Counted from the first letter of the stretch, positions 1 through 9,232 are shown. The stretch is DNA of 64,000 nucleotides from an uncultured Collinsella sp. (GCA_902464565.1 CABQJV010000007.1:1-64000); one strand, 5' to 3'. The notes: generated from the sequence alone by a model not told the origin. Translations and numbers: made by a program.

Positions 1-4
1 GCGG

Positions 5-28
5 TCCGCCGTTCGGTAGAACGGCGGA
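5..28 (-). terminator. hairpin after the HTH-aminotransferase gene
   Basis: Perfect 10-bp stem (TCCGCCGTTC / GAACGGCGGA) with a GGTA loop just beyond the stop codon of the aminotransferase gene. There is no T tract on the gene's strand, so it is a weak or processing-type terminator at best. Confidence 0.4.
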
Positions 29-33
29 ACTAG

Positions 34-1554
34 TTACGCCTGACGGTAATGGTCAAAGAAGTCGGCGAGGTCTTCGAGGGACTCTTTGAGCACTTCCATG
101 CGCGGCAGGTACACGATGCGGAAGTGGTCGGGCTCAGCCCAGTTGAAGCCGCCGCCGCGCGTGATCAGGATCTTCTTCTCGTGCAGCAGGTCAAGGGCGA
201 ACTGCTCGTCATCGGTGATGTTGAACTTTTTAACATCCATCTTGGGGAAGATGTAGAACGCCGCACGCGGCTTAACCACCGAGATGCCGTCGATCTTGTT
301 GAGCGCCTCATACACAAAGTTGCGCTGCTCGTAGACACGGCCGCCGGGACGGATGTAGTCGTTGACGGACTGATGGCCGCCGAGTGCCGTCTGGACGATC
401 GACTGAGCCGGCACGTTGGAGCACAGGCGCATGTTGGAGAGCATGTTGACGCCCATGATGAAGTCGCTCATGCAGCGCTGGTTGCCCGAAAGCACCATCC
501 AGCCAATACGATAGCCCGCGATCATGTGCGACTTGGAAAGACCGCTAAAGGTGACGCAGGGCAGGTCGGGGGCGAGCGAGGCAATCGAGACGTGCTCGTA
601 GCCGTCCATGCACAGGCGGTCGTAGATCTCATCGGCAAAGATCATCAGCTGATGCCTGCGTGCAATCTCGACGATGCCCTCGAGCACCTCGCGCGGATAG
701 ACGGAACCCGTAGGGTTGTTGGGGTTGATGATGACGAGGGCTTTGGTCGCGCTCGTAATCTTGGACTCCATATCCTCCAAGTCGGGATACCAATCCGCCT
801 GCTCATCGCACAGATAATGTACGGGATGACCGCCGGCAAGGGTTGCGCACGCCGTCCAGAGCGGATAGTCGGGGCTGGGGATCAGAATCTCGTCGCCGTT
901 GTCGAGCAGCGCGTTCATCGAAAGCTGAATGAGCTCGGACACACCGTTGCCCGTGTAGATATGCTCCATCTGAACGTTGGGCAGGCCCTTGATCTGCGAA
1001 TACTGCATGATCGCCTTGCGCGCGGAGAACAGGCCACGCGAGTTGGAATAGCCTTCGCAGTCGGGCAGCTGCTGGCGCATGTCCTTGATGACCTCATCGG
1101 GCGTGCGGAAACCGAAGGGCGCCGGGTTGCCGATATTGAGCTTGAGGATGCGCTCGCCCTCGTCCTCCATACGGGCGGCCTCGTCGACGACGGGACCGCG
1201 CACGTCATACAGGACGTTGTCGAGTTTGGTGGATTTAGAAAAAGTACGCATGGTGGTGCTCCTTGCAATTTGAGCTGAGGGATGGGGTTCGGGCTTGGAA
1301 TCGTTGCGGGGTGATGATGCCTCGCCTTGATCGGCGTCGCCGGCAAGCAGCCAGGTAACATCGACCTCCAAAATCCGGGCGAGCAGCTCAGCCACATCGC
1401 GCCGCGGGATCGTCTTGCCGCTCACATATTGGCTCATCTGACTCTTGCCGAGTTTTTTGCCGAGCATCTCCGATGCGCGGATTACGTCCGACTGGCGAAC
1501 GTCGCGATTGGACATAGTCTGTCGCAGGCGATCGCAAAACGTCTCTTGGGCCAC
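34..1554 (-). CDS. XRE-type HTH / class I aminotransferase fusion protein
   Basis: Two-domain protein of 506 residues. Residues 1-75 are a Cro/C1-type helix-turn-helix (SQMSQYVSGKTIPRRDVAELL), followed by a Ser/Pro/Asn-rich linker. From about residue 103 there is a complete fold-type I PLP aminotransferase of the AlaA type, with SPDYPLW, NPNNPTGS, ADEIYD and the lysine region SGLSKSHMIAGYRIGW. The catalytic part probably transfers amino groups between alanine/glutamate and 2-oxo acids. Start chosen at GTG 1554 because AAGGAGG lies 5 nt upstream; a longer TTG-started frame would begin inside the upstream palindrome. AAATTGAAC-type repeats lie over the promoter, suggesting that the HTH part represses its own gene in response to the enzyme's substrates. 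The regulatory role is inference; the fusion is seen directly. Confidence 0.92.
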   Translation of the reverse strand: MAQETFCDRLRQTMSNRDVRQSDVIRASEMLGKKLGKSQMSQYVSGKTIPRRDVAELLARILEVDVTWLLAGDADQGEASSPRNDSKPEPHPSAQIARSTTMRTFSKSTKLDNVLYDVRGPVVDEAARMEDEGERILKLNIGNPAPFGFRTPDEVIKDMRQQLPDCEGYSNSRGLFSARKAIMQYSQIKGLPNVQMEHIYTGNGVSELIQLSMNALLDNGDEILIPSPDYPLWTACATLAGGHPVHYLCDEQADWYPDLEDMESKITSATKALVIINPNNPTGSVYPREVLEGIVEIARRHQLMIFADEIYDRLCMDGYEHVSIASLAPDLPCVTFSGLSKSHMIAGYRIGWMVLSGNQRCMSDFIMGVNMLSNMRLCSNVPAQSIVQTALGGHQSVNDYIRPGGRVYEQRNFVYEALNKIDGISVVKPRAAFYIFPKMDVKKFNITDDEQFALDLLHEKKILITRGGGFNWAEPDHFRIVYLPRMEVLKESLEDLADFFDHYRQA

Positions 1555-1572
1555 AGGAACCTCCTTGCTGGC

Positions 1573-1657
1573 AAAGTTCAATTTATAGAACACGAATTGA
1601 ACCAAGGTTCAATTTAGCAAGCAGTATAGCGCCGTACCTCATTCGAAAGTTCAATTT
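1573..1657. promoter_or_regulatory. repeated GTTCAATT operator sites upstream of the HTH-aminotransferase
   Basis: A near-perfect palindrome (arms AATTGAACC and GGTTCAATT, 2-nt centre) lies at 1595-1614. AAAGTTCAATTT occurs twice more, at 1573-1584 and 1646-1657. A TATAAA-like -10 on the minus strand lies among them. The layout fits binding by a dimeric HTH protein, most simply the product of the adjacent gene. Confidence 0.6.
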
Positions 1658-1716
1658 CATAAGAAAACGTACGGAACTCCGAGTTTTGCCCAAAGCGGAC
1701 AATGACGTGCACACGT

Positions 1717-2574
1717 TTAGAGGTATTCAAGGAATCGAGCGGCGGCAAGCGAAACGTCAGCCGTGCGATATATCGCATTGATCTGCCGATGGGGATGTCC
1801 CTCGAGTGGTCGCACGGCAACATCGAACTGACAGCGGCGCAAGATGAGCGCGGGAAGAATGCTCGCGCCCAAGCCGTCCTCGACCATAGCCATAATCGCA
1901 TAGTCATCCCAAGTCGACAGCTTAGAGCGCACCGCCAGGCCCGCGCGGCGAAACAGCGGCGTAATCTCGTCATCGGTGCCGCGTTCTAGCAGAATAAACT
2001 GCTCGTTAGCCAAATCGGAAAGAGAGACGGCCTCCGCCGTGGCAAGCAAAGAGCCTGCCGGCACTACCGCCATCAACTCGTCGCGCACCAAAGGCCGCGA
2101 TGCCATGCCGTTTTCTCGGGGCTCATGCGGGATAAAGCCCAGATCGCAACGGCCCTCTGACACCCATTGTTCAATCTCTGAGTAATCGCCCATCAGCAAC
2201 TCGTAATCGACGTCCGGGTGATCGGCGCGAAAGCGCGCAATCACTGGCGGCAGCACGTGGGTCGCCACGCTCGAAAACGTACCGATGCAGATTTTGCCGC
2301 GCATGAGCCCTCGCATCTCGTCCACGCGTCGCTGCAGGCGGCCAAACTCTTCGCATAACGCCTCGACTGCCGGCATGACCTGCCGCCCGTCGGCAGAAAG
2401 CACCACGCCCTCGCGGCTGCGATCAAGCACCTTAAAACCCCAGTCTGCCTCAAGGTCGCCCACCATGCGACTCACGCCCGACTGCGAATAGCTCAGGCAC
2501 TCTGCAGCACGCGTAAAGCTGCCGGCACGCACCGTCTCGAGCAGCACTTGCATCTTTTGGATATTGGTCTCCAC
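1717..2574 (-). CDS. LysR family transcriptional regulator
   Basis: 285-residue LysR-type regulator: N-terminal winged HTH (FTRAAECLSYSQSGVSRMVG) and a C-terminal periplasmic-binding-like effector domain with the family's DDYAIMAMVEDGLGASILP segment. GTG 2574 is taken as start because the LysR homology begins right there and a GGGTGGGG purine run precedes it; an ATG 7 codons upstream is possible. It is divergent from the EamA transporter gene at 2693, so it probably controls that exporter. It resembles the LysR/EamA pair at 36.3-38.3 kb, suggesting a duplicated module. Effector unknown. Confidence 0.9.
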   Translation of the reverse strand: METNIQKMQVLLETVRAGSFTRAAECLSYSQSGVSRMVGDLEADWGFKVLDRSREGVVLSADGRQVMPAVEALCEEFGRLQRRVDEMRGLMRGKICIGTFSSVATHVLPPVIARFRADHPDVDYELLMGDYSEIEQWVSEGRCDLGFIPHEPRENGMASRPLVRDELMAVVPAGSLLATAEAVSLSDLANEQFILLERGTDDEITPLFRRAGLAVRSKLSTWDDYAIMAMVEDGLGASILPALILRRCQFDVAVRPLEGHPHRQINAIYRTADVSLAAARFLEYL

Positions 2575-2647
2575 GGCACGTCCCCACCCTTGCATGAGTT
2601 TTTGTCATGTTTTCCATGCATTATATTCGCTTTTCTTCTAAAGCCAG

Positions 2648-2669
2648 TTCACCCATAGTGAACATGTTC
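2648..2669. promoter_or_regulatory. overlapping palindromes between lysR and eamA-type gene
   Basis: TTCAC-N5-GTGAA (2648-2662) overlaps the perfect palindrome GAACATGTTC (2660-2669). They sit 24 nt before the transporter start, in the divergent promoter region, and are a likely LysR binding site. Confidence 0.45.
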
Positions 2670-2692
2670 GGATATAGAGGGGATGTCAGCGC

Positions 2693-3604
2693 ATGAACAA
2701 CGGACTGTTTACGTACTTAGCAGCATTGCTATTGTTTGGCTCCAACGGCATCATCGCCGCTGCCATCGCGCTGCCGAGCTCCGATATCGTGCTACTACGC
2801 ACGTTTTTGGGCGCGCTCTCGCTTGTCACCATCCTCGCCATCACCCAAAGCCATAAGTTGCAGGCGCCATCTCGCCCCCGCGAAGCCGCAGCCCTCCTCC
2901 TCTCGGGAGCCGCGCTGGGCGCCAGCTGGATTTTTCTGTTCCGCGCCTACCAGACGATCGGCGTCGGCGTATCCTCGCTGCTGTACTACTGTGGCCCCAT
3001 CATCGTTATGGCGCTCTCCCCACTCATCTTTGGTGAAAAACTGACCGGCGGCAAAATCGCCGGGTTTATCGCCGTCGCCTGCGGTGCTTTTCTCATTGCA
3101 GCACAAGGTCTAGGCGGCAATATGCCCATTGCGGGTATTGTCTGCGGTATCGCCTCGGCATTTTGCTATGCGCTGATGGTCATCGCTAGCAAGGGTGCGC
3201 CACACATCGAAGGCCTCGAGAACTCCACGCTCCAGGTGAGCGCCGCCTTTGTGACCGCGCTGGTCCTCACGCTCATCACGCAGGGCGCCCCCTCATTCCT
3301 GTCCGCCGGCGTCGCCGCCAGTATTGATTGGCGCGCCGTCGTCATGCTCGGCGTCATCAACACCGGCATCGGTTGCCTGCTCTACTTTAGCGCCGTCGCC
3401 AAGCTGCCCGTCCAGACCGTCGCGGTCGTCGGCTACCTCGAGCCGCTTTCGGCCGTCGTGTTCTCGGCCGTCCTTTTGGGCGAAGCCATAACACCGGTCC
3501 GCCTGATGGGTGCCGCGCTTATCATCGGCGGCGCGATTTTTTGCGAACTCGCCGGCAAACGCGCAAACGCCAAGGCTGGCATCGCCCAGACAGTACGTGC
3601 TTAA
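2693..3604 (+). CDS. EamA/DMT family transporter
   Basis: 303-residue inner membrane protein with ten hydrophobic segments arranged as two EamA repeats (about 5-135 and 145-285), the usual layout of drug/metabolite exporters of the RhaT/YdcZ-like superfamily. The repeat ends EPLSAVVFSAVLLGEAIT and the paired PLIFGEKLT are characteristic. Start ATG 2693 follows AGAGGGGATG. It is expressed divergently from a LysR gene, the normal arrangement for an inducible metabolite exporter. Substrate cannot be told from sequence. Confidence 0.9.
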   Translation: MNNGLFTYLAALLLFGSNGIIAAAIALPSSDIVLLRTFLGALSLVTILAITQSHKLQAPSRPREAAALLLSGAALGASWIFLFRAYQTIGVGVSSLLYYCGPIIVMALSPLIFGEKLTGGKIAGFIAVACGAFLIAAQGLGGNMPIAGIVCGIASAFCYALMVIASKGAPHIEGLENSTLQVSAAFVTALVLTLITQGAPSFLSAGVAASIDWRAVVMLGVINTGIGCLLYFSAVAKLPVQTVAVVGYLEPLSAVVFSAVLLGEAITPVRLMGAALIIGGAIFCELAGKRANAKAGIAQTVRA

Positions 3605-3638
3605 AAGCCCCTGCTTTGAAATGCTACCTGCGTAGATA

Positions 3639-3662
3639 AATAATCCCCAGCTGAGGATTATT
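3639..3662. terminator. hairpin between EamA gene and kup
   Basis: AATAATCC / GGATTATT, 8-bp stem with an 8-nt loop, 35 nt after the transporter stop. No long T run, so termination strength is uncertain. Confidence 0.35.
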
Positions 3663-3761
3663 GTCTAAAATAACCCGATGTGCCAAACTGCTCTTGTATG
3701 TATAAAGACGGCATAAAGTTTTTTGTCCTAGACAGATAACCGGATGTCTAAGGGAGTCCTC

Positions 3762-5993
3762 GTGGCACACAATAAACTGGAGGCAAACCTCCAAGACCAG
3801 CGCGGGCAAGGCGGGCACGGAGCCATCCCCCTCTCCGCTGGCATGCTGCTCGTAACGCTCGGCGTCGTCTATGGCGACATCGGCACGAGCCCCATGTACA
3901 CCATGAAATCAATCGTCGCCAACAACGGCGGCATCGGTACCGTCAGCGAGGACATGATCCTGGGCGCGCTTTCGCTCGTCATCTGGACCATGACGCTCGT
4001 GACCACGGTCAAGTACGTGGTAATCGCCATGAAGGCCGACAACCACAACGAAGGCGGCATCTTCGCCCTGTTCAGTCTCGTGCGCAAGGTGGCGCCGTGG
4101 CTGATTCTCCCCGCCATGATCGGCGGCGCGGCGCTGCTCGCCGACGGCATCCTCACCCCCGCGGTCACGGTCACCACAGCCATTGAGGGCCTGCGCACCA
4201 TCGAGTGGGGCCACGCGCTTTTGGGTGACGGGCAAACCAACGTCATCATTATTACCATCATCATTATCTGCGGCCTATTTGCCATGCAGCGCGCCGGTAC
4301 CTCGTCGATCGGCAAGCTGTTCGGCCCGCTCATGACGCTGTGGTTCCTGTTCCTGGCAGGCGCCGGTCTGTTCAACATGCTCGGCAACCTGTCCATCTTG
4401 CGCGCGCTCAACCCCATCCGCGGCATTATGTTCCTGTTCTCGCCCATCAACCACTCGGGCATCATGGTGCTCGGCTTCGTCTTCCTGTCGACGACCGGCG
4501 CCGAGGCGCTCTACTCGGACATGGGCCACGTGGGCAAGGCAAACATCTATGCATCCTGGCCGTTTGTTAAGGCGGCCCTTATCCTCAACTATCTGGGTCA
4601 GGGAGCTTGGCTGCTCGCCAATAACTCCAACCCCCAGATGCTCGCGATGGACATCGTCAACCCGTTCTATATGATGCTCCCCGAACCCCTGCGCCCCTTT
4701 GCCATCGTGCTTTCGGCCGTAGCGGCCATCATCGCCTCGCAGGCGCTCATCACCGGCTCGTTCTCGCTGGTATCCGAGGCCACGCGTCTCAACCTTATGC
4801 CGCATCTGCGCATCCACTACCCCAGCGACACCAAGGGCCAGCTCTATATTCCGCTCGTCAACAACATCATGTGGGTCGGCTGCATCTTCATCGTGCTGCT
4901 GTTCCAAAACTCCGAGCGCATGGAGAGTGCCTATGGCCTCGCCATCACCGTGACCATGCTCATGACCACGACGCTTTTGACGAGCTATATCGCCGGCATC
5001 CTCAAGCACAAGCTGGGCGCCTGCGTCTTCGCCCTGCTCTTCGGTGCCATTGAACTGTGCTTCTTCGCCTCGTGCCTCACCATGTTCTTTGACGGCGGCT
5101 ATGTGATGATCTTCCTGGCCGCACTGCTGTTCGGCCTTATGTATGTGTGGCGTCGCGGCACCGCCATCGAGCGCACGCAGACGATTCTGCTGCCCGTCTC
5201 CAAGTACATCGATCAGCTCAACCGCCTGCGCAACGACGAGACCTATCCCGTGCTCGCCGACAACCTGGTGTTTCTCACCAACAGCCCCGATCCGCTCACG
5301 CTCGACCGCGACGTGCTCTATTCCATCCTGGATAAACATCCCAAGCGCGCCAAGGCGTATTGGTTCATTAACGTGCATGTCACCGACGAGCCCTATACGC
5401 ACGAGTATTCCGTCGAGACCTTTGGCACGGACTTCCTCTTCCGCGTTCGCCTGGACCTGGGCTTTAAAGTCAACCAGCGCGTCAACGCTTATCTGCGTCA
5501 GATCGTCGGCGACTTGATGGCATCGGGCGAGCTGCCGCCGCAACATCACACCTACTCCATCTACGAGACACGCGGCAACGTGGGTGACTTCCGCTTTTGC
5601 ATGCTGCGCAAGATGCTTGCCCCCGAAACGGACATTAACCGCAATGACCACCGCGTGATGGCCATCAAGTACGCCGTCCGCCGCGCCTGTGGAAGCCCGG
5701 CACGCTGGTACGGTCTCGAGAACTCGGCCATCATCATCGAGTACGTGCCGCTGTTTGCCCGCATGCGCCCGGCCGTTAAGCTCGTGCGCACCCAGGTGCC
5801 GCTCGAGGTTCAGATCGAAGAGGCCGAGGAAATGGAAGTCGACATCTTCTCGGACGACTTGGTCAACGGCAACGAAGCCGGTAAGGACATGAACGTCGAT
5901 CCCACCGAGTTGCTCGAGAGCGTCGCCGATACGCCCGAACAGCAACAGCTCGACGGCCTCGAGAACGAACAACTCAACGACGCCAACTTCTAG
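3762..5993 (+). CDS. kup: Kup-type potassium uptake protein
   Basis: 743 residues. Opens with the Kup hallmark GVVYGDIGTSPMY, then about 12 membrane helices to residue ~450 and a long cytoplasmic C-terminal domain ending in an acidic tail. Kup proteins import K+ with H+. GTG 3762 is preferred over the ATG 18 nt upstream because AAGGGAG sits 5 nt before it and overlaps that upstream ATG. The gene stands alone and ends at a strong terminator. Length is normal to slightly long for the family (E. coli 622), the surplus lying in the cytoplasmic tail. Confidence 0.95.
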   Translation: MAHNKLEANLQDQRGQGGHGAIPLSAGMLLVTLGVVYGDIGTSPMYTMKSIVANNGGIGTVSEDMILGALSLVIWTMTLVTTVKYVVIAMKADNHNEGGIFALFSLVRKVAPWLILPAMIGGAALLADGILTPAVTVTTAIEGLRTIEWGHALLGDGQTNVIIITIIIICGLFAMQRAGTSSIGKLFGPLMTLWFLFLAGAGLFNMLGNLSILRALNPIRGIMFLFSPINHSGIMVLGFVFLSTTGAEALYSDMGHVGKANIYASWPFVKAALILNYLGQGAWLLANNSNPQMLAMDIVNPFYMMLPEPLRPFAIVLSAVAAIIASQALITGSFSLVSEATRLNLMPHLRIHYPSDTKGQLYIPLVNNIMWVGCIFIVLLFQNSERMESAYGLAITVTMLMTTTLLTSYIAGILKHKLGACVFALLFGAIELCFFASCLTMFFDGGYVMIFLAALLFGLMYVWRRGTAIERTQTILLPVSKYIDQLNRLRNDETYPVLADNLVFLTNSPDPLTLDRDVLYSILDKHPKRAKAYWFINVHVTDEPYTHEYSVETFGTDFLFRVRLDLGFKVNQRVNAYLRQIVGDLMASGELPPQHHTYSIYETRGNVGDFRFCMLRKMLAPETDINRNDHRVMAIKYAVRRACGSPARWYGLENSAIIIEYVPLFARMRPAVKLVRTQVPLEVQIEEAEEMEVDIFSDDLVNGNEAGKDMNVDPTELLESVADTPEQQQLDGLENEQLNDANF

Positions 5994-6013
5994 CGACGTC
6001 ACAAATCAACGAC

Positions 6014-6050
6014 AGCGGCCCTGCACCTCACGGGAGATGCAGGGCCGCTT
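6014..6050. terminator. terminator after kup
   Basis: Perfect 12-bp stem AGCGGCCCTGCA / TGCAGGGCCGCT between the convergent kup and bile salt hydrolase genes; likely works in both directions. Confidence 0.7.
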
Positions 6051-6072
6051 TGCATTGCGGTAAAGCTATCGG

Positions 6073-7038
6073 CTACGAACGACGCGGCTCGGGAACCACG
6101 AGTCTATCGGGGCTCGCGCCCTCGGCATCCATCAGGCTCACGTAGCGAATCGACGGATCCCCATACATCGCGTAGTAATAATTGCCCGTGCGCGCGCTAA
6201 AGCATCCGGTGTAGATAGTCTTCTCGAACTTGCCATCGCCCATCCTGGACGCCCCCTCAATCATCACCACGCCCTCGAGCGAGCGGAACATGCGGACGAC
6301 GTTTTCGGTCTCGCTCTCCTTTTGCGGGTAATTGGCATTGAGGTACGCCGCCTTTACAAAACGGCTCGGCGAATAGCAGTCACCCGGAATGCCGCGCATG
6401 CCGGCACCCGCGCCATAGGGCTTGAGCTCGGCGCCACGCCATGTCGCCGTCTGCGGAAAATCGCTTGTGGCGGTGATATAGGTGCGCAGGTTTTCCATGT
6501 GCCACGGGAAGGTCGGCTGGTTGGCAAGGGTGTCGACCGGATCGTCGTATACATGCAGGCCGTCAGCCATCATCTCGACCACGATGCTGCGCTGGCTGTC
6601 GCCGATAATCCAATGGAGCAGCGACACGCCTAGGCCTTCGCCCGCCGATTTAGCCACGATCGCCACATCACGCAGCGCCACCTCAACCTCGTCGACCGTC
6701 GAGAACGTCGCTGCTACCCACAGGGGAAACTCATAGGCCGCGATATTGGTCTTGCCGTCGACAGGGCCCTCGGCATACTCGGCATAACCCGGGAAATTGA
6801 GGCCCGCCACGGCGAGGCCCGCATCGTTGCCGCAGTCGAAGAACATAGGGTAGTTCTTGTAATCGATGCACATACCGATCACCGCGTGTGCCGCTGTCGC
6901 GTCGTCGATAAACGAATACGGAATGTGAAACCCGCGCGGCATCACGCGAACCTGTTGGCCGTAGTCAAAGCTCCAGTCGAGGTTGCGGCCCAGATACATG
7001 TGGCCAGAATTATCGGTAAATCGAATACTCGTACACAT
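6073..7038 (-). CDS. bsh: bile salt hydrolase (choloylglycine hydrolase family)
   Basis: 321-residue N-terminal nucleophile hydrolase that removes glycine or taurine from conjugated bile acids. The start at ATG 7038 (AGGAGG upstream) gives MCTSIRF, so Cys2 becomes the N-terminal nucleophile after Met removal. The other catalytic positions fit BSH: Arg18 and Asp21 (GRNLDW), Asn near 82 (GLNFPG), Asn in LANQPTF, Arg in SPSRF. Length matches known BSHs (316-329). No signal peptide, so cytoplasmic. An in-frame extension of 21 codons exists but would bury the nucleophile. A penicillin V acylase role is possible, but the LNFPG and NQPTF segments favour BSH. It lies alone between two terminators. 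Confidence 0.92.
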   Translation of the reverse strand: MCTSIRFTDNSGHMYLGRNLDWSFDYGQQVRVMPRGFHIPYSFIDDATAAHAVIGMCIDYKNYPMFFDCGNDAGLAVAGLNFPGYAEYAEGPVDGKTNIAAYEFPLWVAATFSTVDEVEVALRDVAIVAKSAGEGLGVSLLHWIIGDSQRSIVVEMMADGLHVYDDPVDTLANQPTFPWHMENLRTYITATSDFPQTATWRGAELKPYGAGAGMRGIPGDCYSPSRFVKAAYLNANYPQKESETENVVRMFRSLEGVVMIEGASRMGDGKFEKTIYTGCFSARTGNYYYAMYGDPSIRYVSLMDAEGASPDRLVVPEPRRS

Positions 7039-7098
7039 AGCGCCTCCTAGCTTTACGTTCTTGCTAATTTCATTGTCTCCAAACAAAGGGGCGCTAAA

Positions 7099-7138
7099 CA
7101 AAAAAGCCCGGACATGACAACAATGTCACGCCCGGACC
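7099..7138 (-). terminator. terminator of the deformylase-like gene
   Basis: Read on the minus strand, a 14-bp stem with three G-U pairs (GTCCGGGCGTGACA with TGTCATGTCCGGGC) is followed by TTTTTT, between the deformylase-like gene and the bsh start. Confidence 0.65.
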
Positions 7139-7170
7139 AACGCACCGGTTCAATCCCCGATCAAATCGTC

Positions 7171-7590
7171 CTAGACGAGTTTACCGAGACAGTGATCAAT
7201 CATGTGTTGAACCATCTGCGCCTCAAAGCCGACGAAGTCCTGCTTGCGCTCGCGCATCTTGCCGTCGACGATCTGGTCAAAGGCAACCTTGCACTTGATA
7301 TAGCGCGTGGACTTGGTGACCTCCTCGTGCGTCAGGCAGCTCTCCTCCATCTTGCTGGCGCCCAGGCCAAACACCAGACGGGGGTTGTAGAGCACGTGGG
7401 GCTCGCCGGCGTCGTCCAGATAGACGCAAACCTTCTTGGTAACGCCAATCTGGTTAGCGGCAAGGCAGCCGGCATCGTCGAGCGACTTGATGGTATCGAT
7501 CAGGTCCTGTGCGACCGACTCGTCCTCGACGGTCGCAACCTCGCAACGCTGGGACAGGATAGCCTCGTCGTGGCAAAGCTCTTTAATCAT
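7171..7590 (-). CDS. peptide deformylase-like protein lacking the catalytic Glu
   Basis: 139 residues with the three deformylase motifs: AGCLAANQIGV (motif 1), ESCLT (motif 2, keeping the metal-binding Cys) and QHMIDH (motif 3). In working deformylases motif 3 is HExxH; here the general-base Glu is Met, although both metal-binding His remain. It may bind metal without removing formyl groups, or act on something else. Start ATG 7590 has GGAGG 5 nt upstream; the ATG four codons earlier overlaps that site. Monocistronic. It is shorter than housekeeping Def (about 165-170) and is probably not the cell's main enzyme. Confidence 0.85.
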   Translation of the reverse strand: MIKELCHDEAILSQRCEVATVEDESVAQDLIDTIKSLDDAGCLAANQIGVTKKVCVYLDDAGEPHVLYNPRLVFGLGASKMEESCLTHEEVTKSTRYIKCKVAFDQIVDGKMRERKQDFVGFEAQMVQHMIDHCLGKLV

Positions 7591-7783
7591 ACGTTCCTCC
7601 ATAGGGGTCGTTGTAACCGCTTAAGTATACGGTACCCACACATTTTCATGCGAAAAATACCGTCCGTCTGTTACAAAGCGCCGAACATCAACATGCGAGG
7701 AACAACGGCGTCGTAAAGGGGCTATAGTGGGTGAGTTCGTGTCAATCGGCCTAAACTCGGGGCCGAACAAGGAAAGGGTATGC

Positions 7784-9094
7784 ATGGACGAACTATTTCA
7801 CGTCAGCGAGCGCAAGTCCACAATCGGGACCGAACTCCGCGCTGGACTGACAACATTCCTGGCGATGGCCTACATCATCGCCGTCAACCCCGCGGTGCTC
7901 TCGGGCGCTGGCATCGATGCGGGAGCGCTCGCCTGCGCCACCTGCCTGGGCGCCGGCATCATGACCATCTGCATGGGCATCTTCGCCAACCGCCCGCTCG
8001 CCTGCGCGTCGGGCTTAGGCGTCAACGCGATGATCGCCGGAATCACCACCACCGTCTGCGGCGGTGACTGGCACGTGGCCATGAGCGTCATCTTCCTTGA
8101 GGGCGTCGTCATCTTGCTGCTCGTCCTTTGCGGCCTGCGCGAGGCCATCATGGACGCCATCCCCGTGGTCCTGCGCCACGCCATCTCGGTTGGCTTGGGC
8201 CTGTTTATCGCCATGATCGGCCTGTGCGACGCCGGCATCATCACCGCTGGCGCCGGTACGCTCGTCGGCCTGGGCGACATCACCTCCCCCACCTTCATCG
8301 TCGGCATCATCTCCATCCTGGTGACAGTCGCCCTCGCCTGCCGCAACGTCCCCGGTTCGCTGCTCATCGGCATCGTCGTCGCCGTCATCGCCGGTATCCC
8401 CCTAGGTGTGACCCAGGCTCCGACCGGTATCATCGCCCCGCTCGACTTCTCGAGCATCGGTGGCCCCATCGCCGACGCCGGCGGCGTGCCCGCCATCGTC
8501 AAGGTCCTTACCGACCCCGCGCTCCTCGTCATCTCGTTCTCGCTGCTCATGAGTGACTTCTTCGACACCATGGGCACTGCGATGGCCGTGGCCAAGCAGG
8601 GCGAGTTCCTCACCGACGACGGCAACGTCGAGAATATCAAGGAGATCCTGATCGTCGACTCCGCCGCCGCCGCTGTGGGCGGTTTCATGGGCGTCTCCTC
8701 CATCACCACCTTCGTCGAGTCCACCTCTGGCGCTGCCGACGGCGGCCGCACGGGCCTCACCTCCGTCACCACCGGCGTGCTGTTCATTCTCGCCGCGTTC
8801 TTCTCCCCCATCGTCACCATCGTTTCCAGCGCCGCCACCTGCGGTGCTCTGGTCTACGTCGGCTACCTCATGATGAGCGAGGCCTCCGAGATCGACTGGT
8901 CCGACGTGTCGCAGGGTTTCCCGGCGTTCATGATTGTCGCCGGCGTGCCCTTCACCTACTCCATCTCTGCCGGCATTGGCCTGGGCTTTATCGCCTACGT
9001 GGTCGTCGCGCTCTTTAAGGGCGAGGCCTCCAAGATCAAGCCGCTCATGTGGATCGCAGCCCTTGCCTTCCTCGTCTACTTCTTCGTGGCGTAA
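7784..9094 (+). CDS. NCS2 family purine permease (AzgA/PbuG-like)
   Basis: 436-residue membrane protein with about 13 helices. Signature segments of the hypoxanthine/guanine/adenine permease branch are present: FLAMAYIIAVNP, SDFFDTMGTAM and STSGAADGGRTG. These proteins import purine bases with protons. ATG 7784 follows GGAAAGGG. A short hairpin (TCGGCC / GGCCGA) lies in the leader, but I do not see a purine riboswitch. The gene is monocistronic and closed by a strong terminator. Confidence 0.9.
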   Translation: MDELFHVSERKSTIGTELRAGLTTFLAMAYIIAVNPAVLSGAGIDAGALACATCLGAGIMTICMGIFANRPLACASGLGVNAMIAGITTTVCGGDWHVAMSVIFLEGVVILLLVLCGLREAIMDAIPVVLRHAISVGLGLFIAMIGLCDAGIITAGAGTLVGLGDITSPTFIVGIISILVTVALACRNVPGSLLIGIVVAVIAGIPLGVTQAPTGIIAPLDFSSIGGPIADAGGVPAIVKVLTDPALLVISFSLLMSDFFDTMGTAMAVAKQGEFLTDDGNVENIKEILIVDSAAAAVGGFMGVSSITTFVESTSGAADGGRTGLTSVTTGVLFILAAFFSPIVTIVSSAATCGALVYVGYLMMSEASEIDWSDVSQGFPAFMIVAGVPFTYSISAGIGLGFIAYVVVALFKGEASKIKPLMWIAALAFLVYFFVA

Positions 9095-9122
9095 CGGCAT
9101 AGTCTGCTAAAGCAAAAACAAC

Positions 9123-9162
9123 AAGGCGCGGAATCGCATCGATCGGCTCCGCGCCTTTCTTT
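9123..9162 (+). terminator. terminator after purine permease
   Basis: Stem AAGGCGCGGA / TCCGCGCCTT with a run rich in T (TTTCTTTT) following. Confidence 0.8.
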
Positions 9163-9232
9163 TAGCGTCTGCCCCCGTGCCAGCGTGCGACAATTGAGGC
9201 TGTCAATATCACAACACCGAGAGAAGCCTGCC

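Noticed and set aside
4275..6002. 575-codon open frame opposite kup
   Set aside because: Antisense shadow of a high-GC gene; low-complexity His/Glu/Gly-rich translation, no ribosome binding site.
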